Assembly (NCBI RefSeq): GCF_000350225.1
Contig: NW_005178734.1
Coordinates: forward strand, 1-64,000
Source: Chondrus crispus
Taxonomy: Eukaryota; Rhodophyta; Florideophyceae; Gigartinales; Gigartinaceae
Direction: 5' to 3'
Length of the DNA stretch: 64,000 nt
Shown: positions 40,095-50,202 of the stretch, in pieces
Layout: each line of letters opens with the position of its first letter
Numbering within the stretch: position 1 is the stretch's first letter
The notes under the pieces: generated by a model
What the model was told of the DNA's origin: nothing
Database searches by the model: none
What the model saw: only the letters and a program-made list of their open reading frames with translations
Position numbers and translations under genes: made by a program

Positions 40095-43000
40095 CTATCC
40101 CGGTTGTGCGTGCGACGCTTGCGTGGGTAAGGGCAGCCTTTTCGTTCGGAAATATGTGACTACCGCGCTGCGGGGGATCTGCTCAATAGGTTCCCACGTT
40201 GCGTCCTCGATGGTATACCCATACCACCTCACTTTGAGAATTAATTTCTCCTCGTCGTAGCCATGGTCCACGATCTTGTCGATCACATACTACTGACTCT
40301 CGGTTCCTTCTTCCTGCGTGTCCAACTGTCCTTCCCCCTTCCGAAGATCTTCCAACTCATCCTCTCCTCTGGACTTTCCAAACTCGCGTAGGTCTGAAGG
40401 TGTATCCGTTGTCGGCGTTCGACCAACTAAATTATCCTGGTCCCCCGTCGTAGGCGCACAGGTGTGAGGGCGTTCCTCGTCCTCCATTACCTCTCCTTCT
40501 TCGTTTAGCTCCGGCTCTCCCAGGAACTGTAGCGCTTGCCGTAGGCCAGTTATCGGCGCATAGTCCATCGGGCTTGGGGCTAACTCCACCCTGTCTCGCG
40601 ATACGCGTTCCTCCTGATCGCCAATGGCAATGACTACCGTATGTTGATCCGATCTTCGGACCTGATAAGGTCCTGTGGCGACTTGTGCCAGCTTGTGTTT
40701 CGGTTCGCTAGCCGTGCCCTGCTCCTTCCGAAGGAACACGTAGGACCCCGGCGGGATCTCATATTGCGGTTTGCGAAGGCGTGCGTCGAAATTTCGCTTG
40801 TACCGGGCTTGTTCCTTTCGCAAACTCCTATCAGCGCCTTTCATCAGGCTTTCCAACCACGACTGCCATTTCAGGTAGTACGCTCGATTCGAGCTAAATC
40901 CTTCCAAACTTGGCTGTGCTTGTAACGCAATGCTTCTCGGCGCCCGAGCTAACACCAGCTCGAAGGGCGCGATATTCGTAGTTCGATGAACTTGCGTGTT
41001 GTATGCGAACGTCACAGCGTCGCTAAATAGGTCCCAGTCCTTGGGATGCTCTCCAACGTATTTTCGCAACGCGGAAGTCAGCGTGCGGTTAAACTTCTCA
41101 ACTTGGCCGTTGGCTTGCGGGTGATACGTAGTCGTGAACACATTGCGTATGCCGAGAATTCGGCAGACGTTCTGAAAGAACCGGGCCGTGAACTGTGTTC
41201 CATTGTCGGACAGCAGCTTGACCGGCGATCCGTACACGAATACCCAATGGTGAACGAAGGCTTGTGCGATGTGCGCAGCTGATATCTTCTTCAACGGTAC
41301 GGTTCGTACCAGTTTCGAGTATCGATCGCTGATCACGAGAATGTACCGATTTCCTCGTTTAGTTGTAATTAGCTCGCCGAGGATGTCGATGGCGACAAAC
41401 TCCAGCGGAGCATTGGGCGTGAACAGCTTCATTTCCTTCGTGTTTCTTCTTAACTTCACCCTCTCCCGCGCGCATGCGGCGCAATTCTTCGCGACTGCAT
41501 AGCAGTCTAGGGCCATTGTAGGCCAATAAAAATATGTTCTCATAGTCTTGTAAAGTTTCCTGCCTCCCGGGTGGCCTGCCAATTTTGCGTAGTGGCTCAA
41601 CCCCAGGACGCGGTCCCTTAACGATTGTGGTATTACCACTTGTACAAACTCTGCCGCGGTACGGCATAGAGTTCCTTCGAGTTCCTCGGTCTCCATGCTG
41701 AATGTTCTCACCTTTCCGGCGTCCATTTCTTCCTTGATGCGGTTGCAGAAGGGATCGACGGCTTGCTCGCGAATGAGCTCCTCCGGAGTGACAGCTTGGA
41801 ATTGATCGAGGCGATCAGGGGCGGTCCCCCCCTCAAGAGCGAGGATGTCGTCTATAGCGTCAAAACTTTCCTCGTTCTCCACTGTACCCTCGGCCGGTTC
41901 GGCCATAAAGCATGGGATTTCGTCGTCGATTTCGTCGACGGTTTCCCCTGCGGTCCGTAATCTTGACAGGGCATCAGCTTGACTGTTCGCCTTGCCCTTC
42001 TTGTACTTGATTTCGAAATCGAATTCCGAGAGGCGGAGCCTCCATCGGATTAATCTCCCGCTGGGGTCGGTTACGTTCATCAACCACCTCAATGAGGCAT
42101 GGTCGGTATGCACAATGAAGTGCTCGCCATATAGATATGGTCTTAACGTCTGTACGGCCCAAATTACCGCTAGACATTCTTTTTCTGATACAGAATAGTT
42201 TCTCTCGCCTGCGGCTAACGTTCTTGAAAAGAACCCGATAGGTTTGCGTTGCGCATCCGGGTGTGTTTGAAATAGTGCAGCGCCTATTTGGTAGTCGCTT
42301 GCATCGGTGTCTACCGAGTAGGGTAGATCCTTCTTCGGCAGCGCCAACACCGGCGGTGCCAAGATGGCGTCCTTGAGCTTATGAAAAGCTTTCTTGCACG
42401 GTTCGTCGAATCCTTCCAACTGGACCGGTTGTCCTTTCTTCAACCGTTGATTGAGCGGATCGCGATTTTCGCATAATGCGGAACGAATCTGCGGTAGACA
42501 TTACAAAGTCCCAAGAAGCTCCTGAGCTGGGTCTGCGTTTGAGGGTACCTCACTTGTTCCAATGCGACGGTTCGCGCAGCGTCCACTTCCAATGTACCTG
42601 GCCGAACGACATGGCCCAGGTACTTGATCTTTTCGACGAAAAATTCACACTTGCGAAGCTTGAGCTTCACACCTGCCTTCTCCAATACAGAAAGTATCTC
42701 ATCCACGTGCACGATGTGCTCCTCCCACGACTTGCTAAAAATTATTATGTCGTCCAGATACACCAAGCAGCACTTCCAACGGAACGGAGAGAGCAGGATA
42801 TCCATTGCTCTCTGAAACGTCGCTGGCGCGTTAGTTAGCCCGAAGGGCATTCTTGAGAAGCGATACAGTCCTGAGTGACACGAAAATGCGGTCTTGTCGC
42901 GGTCGCGCTCAGGGATAGGCATCTGCTAATATCCCGAGATCGCGTCCAACGCGGAGAAAACCTTGGTGTCACCAAGCGAGTCCAGGCACTCATCCACGCC

Positions 43001-44677
43001 CGGTAAGGGGTACGTGTCCTTCACCGTCACTGCGTTCAGCCTGCGGTAGTCTACGCAAAAACGCATTGACCCGTCCGGCTTGGGCACCAGCAACACGGGC
43101 GACGCCCATTCTGACTGCGCTGGTTCTATCACTCCTGCCTCCAACATCTTCTGCACATCTGTATCTTCTACTTCGCGGGCTTTAGGCCCGGCCCGATACG
43201 GGGCTTGTGCGATGGGACGAGTCTCGGGGATCAACTCGATCCGATGGACTGTGGTATTAATTTCGCCAAGCGTCCCATCCCACGTCCTTGAATACTTCTT
43301 CAACATCCGACGGAACCGCTCGCGCAGCCGGTCCGGCACGTGGCTCAGGTCGAGTTCCTCCACGTCCGGCGGGGGAGGCTCAATCCGCCGCTCCGGCGTC
43401 GTAGTTGCCGTCGCGGAGAGCCTTTCCTCCCGTTCCCCTTGCTGGTCCTCGCGCGCTTGATCTGACGGTTCGCATCTTGCCTCGCCCGTAGGCGTCTTGT
43501 TGGAACTAGGAAAATTTTCCTTCTTCCTTTCTTGAATTCCGAGAACTTCACCAATGGTGGTTTTGCTCTCGAGCGCGGCTCTCGGGTGCGGTAATAATTC
43601 TGCCACCACTTGGCCTTTTTGCACCCTGACAGGGTACGTCCTAAAATTCGCAACGAGTAAACGAAATGGCTTGTCAGGCTCAACCTGAACGACACCATTC
43701 GTGCACGTCAACCCGTCCCTTTCGTACAACGACGAGTACGGCTGAACCACAACCAAGCCCGCCCTCTTCGAGGTGCATTCCACGACGCGTTGCGTCCCTG
43801 GCTCGATAGTCGTGGCTCTTGCCACTTTTACCTTAGGGGAAATTCGCTCCACCTTTCCATCATTCTTGTCCTCTCCCGGGACGAGATTCTTCTTCCCTCT
43901 TCTCGTCGAGAACCGCCTAACTATAGGAACCTCCGAGAAATCCGCCAACTCAACCGTTTTCTTCCTTGGATAAATTGCTTCCACAAACCGGTCACAGTAG
44001 TCCGCGCCTAGAATTAGCGGGACGGCTAGTTTTTCGCATACAATAAACTCGGCTGCGGCCACAAACTTTCCAAGCCTCACAGGCATTCTAATTGTGCCGA
44101 GAGTCCGGAGTGACCTATTGTTCGCGTCGCCGATATCTTGGGTCGGTCCGTAGGACACTAGAGATTCCATTCCAGCTGGGAGTTCCGATTTTCGCACAAG
44201 GTTTGGTCCCGCGCCGGTGTCTAAAACAGACAACACCCGGCTCATCAATCCGACTGTTGGTCCAATGTCCGCGTACAATTTGTAGTTTTTTCGAGCAAGA
44301 ACCAAAATCTTCTCGGGACACTCCCTTCGCTTAACCCTGTACCAGGGTCTTCGAACTTCTTCCAGCGGATGATCTCGGGCTCGGCTCAAAATTTTCTTGA
44401 CTTGAGCTGGCCCTTTGGGCTTATCCACCAATCCAACAACCTCCTCCTCGAGGCCTGATTTTTCCCTTAGAGACGGGGAACGGGGCTGAGCGCCGGGCAC
44501 AGTACGTCGACCCTGTGCCTCTCGCGACTCATGCGAGATTCCCCTCTCTAGTTTTCCTGCCGCTGCGGGATCCTTCTCACATCCGACGGCGCGGGCCCCG
44601 CGGTGGGCCCTCTGAAGGGTTGGTTCGACCTCGGCGTTGAAGCACTCGGCGTGCTCGCCGTCTGCGAATCGAACCAA
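40095..44677 (-). pseudogene. Element D pol with C-terminal chromodomain, broken
   Basis: Reading from 44677 down: aspartic protease (VLDTGAGPNLVRKSEL), reverse transcriptase (MRFCVDYRRLNAV, MPFGLTNAPATFQRAM, VYLDDIIIFSKS), RNase H (YSVDTDASDYQIGA, HTDHASLRWLM), integrase zinc region (HYAKLAGHPGGRKLY to CAACARERVK), DDE core (AIDILGELITT, LSDNGTQFTARF, HPQANGQVEKFNRT) and a chromodomain near 40095-40286 (VDHGYDEEKLILKVRWYGY, then ATWEP). The chromodomain places D among chromoviruses, which use it to aim integration at marked chromatin. About three breaks are present; the element looks inactive for pol as it stands. The start overlaps the gag end. Confidence 0.9.
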
Positions 44678-46854
44678 TTCTTGACCTTCAGGTAACTCGT
44701 CGATGGTATCCCTAACCTCTCCATCGGAGACAACGCCTCATAATTTTCCAAGACTCGGTGCATTTCCCGGAGGGAAAGAATGCACGTTGGCGCGGCGTGC
44801 CCCTTTTCATAGCAATGATAGCACACCAGACCGTGCGTCTTGACGGGATACGGCGTCCTAGGTCCTCCACGGGCCGGCGGCCTTCCTTGACGTTGCGGCC
44901 TTCCCATCCAGCCTGGCCTTCGAAACGTCGTACCCTTGTCTTCCATCGGAATGCGCGGCGCCGGCGTGTGGCCGCGCCCCCGAAACATCATCACGGGATC
45001 CGTGGGCTCTGAAAACGTCTCCGTCGTATATGCAGGCGTCGGTAAAGTTGACGACCCGCTGTCCCCGTAGTCCTCGTGTCCGTAGCCCTCCGATGGCTCA
45101 ATGAACTCGCCTTCGGCTACTAACGCTCCTTCGTAGCGATTTTCGCTACTTCCATGCGCACCGCGCTCATCTGACGCTGAAATGGACTCGGCTAAATGGA
45201 CGGCGGCGTGACTTTTGCGACCGGGGTAAGAAGCCCTCGGCTTCTTCCCCGCCCTGAACGTCGACGGCGTCTGAATCGTGACCTTCTTGGTCTTCTTGTC
45301 CTTAGCGCGGCTCGCCGAGCCGTGCGCCTTCGCGTAATTCACTAGTCTCAAAAATGAAACGTCCCGATTGTCTTGCCGGTATTGAGATACCATCGGCTTG
45401 ATACTCGAATCGAGTCCTTCAATAAACATCGTCATCTGTTCTTCCATCGAATATACGTTTCCACATCGATTGCTTGCGTCCGTCAGACGGATATAAAATT
45501 CCATCTCGTCTTCAGACGGTCTTTGCTGAACTTCTCGCAATGCGAGCACGGCTTGACGGATCGCCTCATCGGTTGCGAAACTCCTCAACAACCACTGTAC
45601 GGCCTCTGGCCAAACGGATATCTTTCCGTGATGGGCCCCGGCTGTCTGAGACACCGAAGTGTACTGTCTCAAGGCGATGCCGCTTAAAAATTCGGGCAAC
45701 AGGCGGATCGCTTGCCCCTCGTTCATTTCTTGAGTATCGAACTCTTGAACTAATTTTGCCGAAAAATCCAACACAAGGACCCCGTCCTCTCCTGTGAACG
45801 TGTTGTCCTTCTTCACCTTAGGCGGAATATCTCTCCTAATTTTTCGCACGGCGGTCCGCCGGGAACTTGACAAATATGTCTGCGGGTTCCGCAAGCGGTA
45901 CGTTCGGTACGAAAGTAACTTCTTGAAGAGGTAGTTGGTCGGATTCAACTCCTCCAACTCCTCCCATTGCGGCCCGCGCCGCGTTGCGACATCTTCGGGC
46001 TCCGCGTCCTTGTCTCTCCGCGAGGCGGACGAAGTGACTCCGCCTCGTCTGGAGGAAATTTTCTTGCTTGACGAAATTCCGTTTCCGTCTTCTGAACGGC
46101 GTTCGGAATGGCCCGAATGGTTCGACGAACCGCCGTTACCATCTTCGGAGGGACCAAGCGACTCCGACTGTGAGTCGCGGTTCTCCGGATCGTCACTACA
46201 GTGACCCTTGCTTGTACGTCGCTTGTCCTTCTTCGAGGGCTTCGACTTAGAACTCCGCTGCCAAGCGGGCTTGTCCCTCTTCGACCGACGGTCCCCCTCT
46301 CTACCCGAAGGGAGCGGCTCGTCGTCCGATCCTTGCTGCGCTGGGCCGGTGGCCTGCTCGAGGTCCTTGAGACGTTGCGCGGCGCGATCGAACTTGTCGT
46401 CAATGCTGGTTCGGAACTGGCCTAAGGACTCTAGCGCTTGATTCGCATCGCGCCTTGCGTCCTTGACCGAAAGCTTCAATGAAGCGAGGACCTCCGGCTC
46501 GATGCCGTCGGTCCCGTCGACATTATTTTTCTCGACGAGTCCCACGCGCGCGGTCAGCTCTTCCGACGCCGTGTGGAACTCGGAATTTTGCAACTCCAGT
46601 TGCTTCCGGACGAGGGCTAATTCAGCCTCGAGATTTTTCTTCGCTTCTTCGCGAATTTCGCTGCTCACCTTCTCCAACTTCTCGTCGAGGTCAGTCTTGT
46701 CGGCGGCTATCCCCGTAGGGGATTCTTGATCTCCGGGGTCCGTGGCCGTATTGGCCTGGCTCCGGGTGCGAGGACCCCTCGGGATCCTCGACGCTCGTGC
46801 CGATCCGGCTCTGCTCGCCCCGGGACCGACGTCCCCGGGTACGCTTGTTGACAT
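44548..46854 (-). CDS. Element D gag
   Basis: 768 codons from the ATG at 46854 (MSTSVPGDVGPGASRAGSAR). An N-terminal Lys/Glu coiled coil and a Ser/Arg/Asp-rich stretch (RRSKRDKPAWQRSSKSKPSK) are followed by a gag-like domain (VLDFSAKLVQEFDTQEMNEG, SYRTYRL just before it) and one CCHC knuckle, CYHCYEKGHAAPTC, near residue 690. Shares the YRTYRL/YKTYRLE-type entry motif with the gags of B and C, showing that the three families are related. Confidence 0.88.
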   Translation of the reverse strand: MSTSVPGDVGPGASRAGSARASRIPRGPRTRSQANTATDPGDQESPTGIAADKTDLDEKLEKVSSEIREEAKKNLEAELALVRKQLELQNSEFHTASEELTARVGLVEKNNVDGTDGIEPEVLASLKLSVKDARRDANQALESLGQFRTSIDDKFDRAAQRLKDLEQATGPAQQGSDDEPLPSGREGDRRSKRDKPAWQRSSKSKPSKKDKRRTSKGHCSDDPENRDSQSESLGPSEDGNGGSSNHSGHSERRSEDGNGISSSKKISSRRGGVTSSASRRDKDAEPEDVATRRGPQWEELEELNPTNYLFKKLLSYRTYRLRNPQTYLSSSRRTAVRKIRRDIPPKVKKDNTFTGEDGVLVLDFSAKLVQEFDTQEMNEGQAIRLLPEFLSGIALRQYTSVSQTAGAHHGKISVWPEAVQWLLRSFATDEAIRQAVLALREVQQRPSEDEMEFYIRLTDASNRCGNVYSMEEQMTMFIEGLDSSIKPMVSQYRQDNRDVSFLRLVNYAKAHGSASRAKDKKTKKVTIQTPSTFRAGKKPRASYPGRKSHAAVHLAESISASDERGAHGSSENRYEGALVAEGEFIEPSEGYGHEDYGDSGSSTLPTPAYTTETFSEPTDPVMMFRGRGHTPAPRIPMEDKGTTFRRPGWMGRPQRQGRPPARGGPRTPYPVKTHGLVCYHCYEKGHAAPTCILSLREMHRVLENYEALSPMERLGIPSTSYLKVKNWFDSQTASTPSASTPRSNQPFRGPTAGPAPSDVRRIPQRQEN

Positions 46855-47030
46855 CGCTCGTACGAGCGGACCTACGCAGCAAAAAAGTTACAAACAAAAA
46901 GAAAATAAAGAAAGAGTCCGTTACCCAGACCACTTTTGTAGTGTGTCTCTAGACAGGGACTGTCGTCGACAAAAATTCTAGGTCGGGTCTCCTGAACAGT
47001 AAACAAAATTCTAGGTCGGGAGACCACTTT
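46855..47030 (-). promoter_or_regulatory. Leader of element D with primer-binding site and a partial duplicate of it
   Basis: On the minus strand, directly after the 5' LTR, comes TGGTCTCCCGACCTAG (47026-47011), a primer-binding site complementary to a tRNA 3' end. The motif TTCTAGGTCGGG occurs twice (46976-46987 and 47009-47020), and the LTR-edge string AGACCACTTTTGTAGTG occurs at 46928-46944 as well as at the true edge (47021-47037). Confidence 0.65.
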
Positions 47031-47961
47031 TGTAGTGCAATGCGCCTGTTAGGCAGAGACCAAGGTCCGACGGTCCAACACAAACAACAGCAACCAAAAA
47101 CAACAACTGCCAACGGCACAGCGCTACGGAGTGTTCGAAGCTCCCTGTCCTCTTTAAGCGAGTTTGCGGCCCGCAGTAGCTCGGATCCCTGATAGGGGGG
47201 GCAAAGAGAAGGGCCCAGCCCGGGATCGGTAAATGGTGGTAGAGACTTGTAAAGGCAACTGCTGGACGAGTTCGGAGGGGTGTTTAGGTAAACCTGGTCC
47301 GATGGGTCGTAAATCCAATGCTCGAAGAGCGCCTTGTACACCTTATACCCTTGATAAGGTCTTCGACGGGGACGTCGCAACGTAGCCCGTCGGGAAAGAA
47401 GAAAACGTAGCAGCGCTACACCGTCGTACTGCCCGATGGCAAAGTACCAACAACGGATCGGTCGCAACCGGATTCCGATGGAACCAACACTGAGAAAAGC
47501 ACCACTGGTGCACCAACACAAAAGCCCGATGGCAAATGACGTCACGTTACGGATCGCAATCCTACAAGGTGGGACCAACTCAAGATTATGGGAAATAAGG
47601 ATAGGGAAATAAAGGAAAATTGATAAGGAAAAAGGGGACCCCGAGCGATAGAGGATGCCGTAGGCTTAGGTAAAAGGGAGCGTCTTGGTAGAGACGGACT
47701 TCGACCAAGGCGACATTCAACTCCGGCAACTCGGGTTACCTTTACTGACTTGGTCGTCAGAGGGCTAAGGTATATATCGCCCCGCCGGAGCCACTACAGT
47801 AGCTCTCGGCGCTAGATCCTAGATCTAATCTAATGTTAAATAACTAATATGCAACTGATTAAAATTAATAATTAAAATAATACAGTGAAATGATTTTGCT
47901 TGTCATACCCCATCATTTTCATCTCTTTTCACCCCCCTTTTCAGGTGCGTATTGCACTACA
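47031..47961 (-). repeat. 5' LTR of element D
   Basis: 931 bases, partner of 33224-34162, followed on the plus strand by the target duplication AAATC. Confidence 0.92.
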
Positions 47962-47966
47962 AAATC

Positions 47967-48184
47967 TTCATGTGAAGTGGCACCCTTTACGTGACGAAGA
48001 TAATCAGCATGCTAAACAATATAGGAGGCGTTTATTGGAGATAGGTGTGAAGAAGTCCGAGAAGCGCAAGGCATCACAACAAATGTACCGTGCCAAGCGT
48101 GCGGCTCGCATGTCTGTTCAATTGGGAGGTGATAGACTGAACGAAGAGATGGGCGCCGGCGCTATGCTAGATTTGCGTGAATAA
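47967..48184 (+). pseudogene. DDE transposase of element E, C-terminal part
   Basis: Directly after element D and its target duplication, the frame resumes in phase with HVKWHPLRDEDNQHAKQYRR and a basic tail (KKSEKRKASQQMYRAKRAAR) to the stop at 48184. The HPLR motif and Lys/Arg-rich end are typical of the C-terminus of this transposase family. It confirms that D landed inside the E transposase gene. Confidence 0.8.
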
Positions 48185-48461
48185 GATTGTGCTGTGCTGC
48201 CAAATAAACTAGTCCGTCTTCTACCCGAGCTCAACGTTCTTTCCAGTGGCGGCCGGGGCGGAGAAGCGCGCCCCGCATGCATCGTTGCCTTTCTCCACGA
48301 CGCGCACCAGCTCCTGGTCCGCGCCGGCGTGCCTCGCGGCGCGCCTCAGCGCCGTGACAGCCCTCACCAGCCTGCGCCGGTCGCGCCTGCCGCCCGCGAG
48401 CCGCATCTTGCTCAAACCCTCCGTCACGACCTCGACGCCATCCCCCGTCGCCGCATTGACC

Positions 48462-49440
48462 ATGGTTTTCCGCGTGAGATTGCCGTCCGGCCGAACGGAG
48501 CGCGTCACGCTGCCGCCCAAGGGCTCGCTCTCCGACCTAGGCGGTCTCATCGACTCGCTGGGCGCCATGGGCGGGCTCTTCAGCCTGCACGGCGACGTCA
48601 AGCTCGCCACGCCCTTCGACGTCTCCACGGCGCGCCAGGGCGATTTTGTGTATGTCAAGGGGAAGCTGAAGGAGGCTGCGCCTGTGGCAAGTCCGTTGCC
48701 ACCCAGCCAACCGCACGGGAAGGAAGCCGCGGACGATGACGACAAGAAAGATGACGAGTGGCGTCCGCGCTGTCTGCACGGGCCGAGGGGCATGTGCGAA
48801 AGCTGCATGCCCAAGGAGAATAAGCGCGAGCGCTACATGGCGGAGCTGGCCAAATGGAAGGGGCGTGGCATGAGCGTCGCGGTCATGGAGGCCTTGGACG
48901 CGCCCAAGTGCAAAGTAGCGCCGCAAAAGGAGGCGTAGGCCACGGCCGCGGCCGTGGATACGGATGCTGCCAATGAATTTCAGTCGTACCTGGCAAAGAC
49001 GCACTTTCGCAGCTGCGCATCGGCATCTGCTATGGCGATGTCGACCAGGAAACAGGCGAGACTGGCGTGTTGGCGATATACGAGCCGCCACAACGGGGGG
49101 ACGATCAGCGTTACATAATGGTGGAAGATGAAGAGGCGTGCGATATGACGTCGCGGGCGGATGCGTTGGCGGACATGTTGGGGCTCAAGAAAGTCGGCGT
49201 CGTGTTTTCAAACAGACCGCGAAAGTGTATTTTATCGGCGTTGGATGTTGTCTTTGTCTCGCGACTCCTCAGTACGATGAGTACGGAGGAGAGAAAAGAT
49301 TTTGTCGTGCTCGTCGTCAGCCCTGCCGAGACGGGCGAGACACACTTTGAGGCGTATCAGATCTGAGACTTGGCTGTCGAACTGTACGAAGCTGACATTT
49401 TCGAAGGCGAAGAACATCTTGGCGACCACACTTCCCTCTT
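48462..49440 (+). pseudogene. NPL4: NPL4-like Cdc48/p97 cofactor gene, broken
   Basis: From the ATG at 48462 (MVFRVRLPSGRTERVTLPPK) there is a ubiquitin-like N-domain, then a zf-NPL4 start (CLHGPRGMCESCMP), then, in another frame, the NPL4 core: GICYGDVDQETGETGVLAIY, EPPQRGD, LGLKKVGVVFSN, and HFEAYQI matching the conserved HFEGYQV. Breaks seen: TAG at 48936-48938, a frame change near 48990-49000, and TGA at 49364-49366, after which the frame remains protein-like (DLAVELYEADIFEGEE). The second zinc-binding pair of zf-NPL4 is not found. NPL4 with UFD1 recruits ubiquitylated substrates to p97/Cdc48. This copy is probably a decayed duplicate; introns are an alternative for one or two breaks. Confidence 0.75.
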
Positions 49441-50202
49441 CCCTTCTCTCTCGCCGCTGCCCGCGCAGCTTGCCCTCGCCATCGCCATCGCCATTTCGCT
49501 CTCCCTCTCTAAAGGCCCTGTCGCACCCGTTTTGCCTGCCATTGCGCTCGTCATCTTCTATTGCGCTCCCCCACGCCCCCGAACCGTGCCTTAAGTACCC
49601 GCGCGCGCCGCGTCTCGCGCCAAACACCCCCCTCCCTCCTTGTGGGGTGCGTGTCAGTGCGGTGTAGAACGAGGCAGGGCGATCCACAAGAGGGCGGGCG
49701 GGCGGATGGCACGCAACGGGGTCGGGCGGCGGCGCGCTCGTGCGCACGGCGCCCCGACAGCATGTCCCGCCCCGATTCTACGCGTCGCCACGCGCCAGCA
49801 CCACGGCCGCCTACGTGGCCTTCTCTTGTCTTGTTTCTGTCCACCCATAAAAGACTTCCAGCTGCCGTAAACCGCCTGTCAATAATCCTTCACTTGTTCT
49901 CTTGGCCTCTGCCAGGAGCAATACCTGCAAGCAGCTTCATCATTACCTCTCGAAGTCCTTAAAATCCTCAAGACCGATAAAGAAGTCCGCAAAGAATCCT
50001 TTATATCTGCACTTAGCACGCTGTAGTGCTGAACGTCATTGCGTAAATTCTTTCTCTTCTCTACTGGCTATGTCGTTCTATAATCTGTCGTGCTTTGCGC
50101 AGTTGCTGTGTTTTTTCGTATATTCTCTGTCCACGGCTGCAAACACACTGCTCTGCACAGGGACCAGCTTTTGCACTTTTACTAATTAATTGAGTTTGAG
50201 TT
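49441..50202. other. Intergenic, GC-rich then AT-rich
   Basis: Between the broken NPL4 gene and the convergent broken SET gene. Overlapping GC-rich open frames around 49550-49900 on both strands have no protein character. No RNA gene seen. Confidence 0.45.

Larger units (their letters stand above)
33224..47961 (-). mobile_element. Chromodomain Ty3/gypsy retrotransposon D, 14.7 kb, with an extra antisense ORF
   Basis: Long LTRs (939 and 931 bases) start TGTAGTGCAAT and end ATTGCACTACA and are flanked by a perfect 5-base duplication AAATC (33219-33223 and 47962-47966). On the minus strand: 5' LTR, a TGG primer-binding site, gag, pol with a C-terminal chromodomain, a 6-kb region with no pol similarity, a purine tract (AGAAGGGGGA next to 34163) and the 3' LTR. 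The LTRs differ at roughly 1 percent of positions plus a few indels, so the insertion is fairly recent but older than A. Pol looks broken, with about three breaks. Confidence 0.92.

Noticed and set aside
46975-47026. Partial tRNA gene next to element D's LTR
   Set aside because: Only a 3'-end-like stretch is present, in the position and orientation expected of a primer-binding site, with no other tRNA arms.
48221-48463. Minus-strand 80-codon ORF whose ATG overlaps the NPL4 start region
   Set aside because: It is GC-rich, its start lies within a base of the NPL4 ATG (shared CCATGG), and it has no recognised motif. Most likely a shadow of biased composition.
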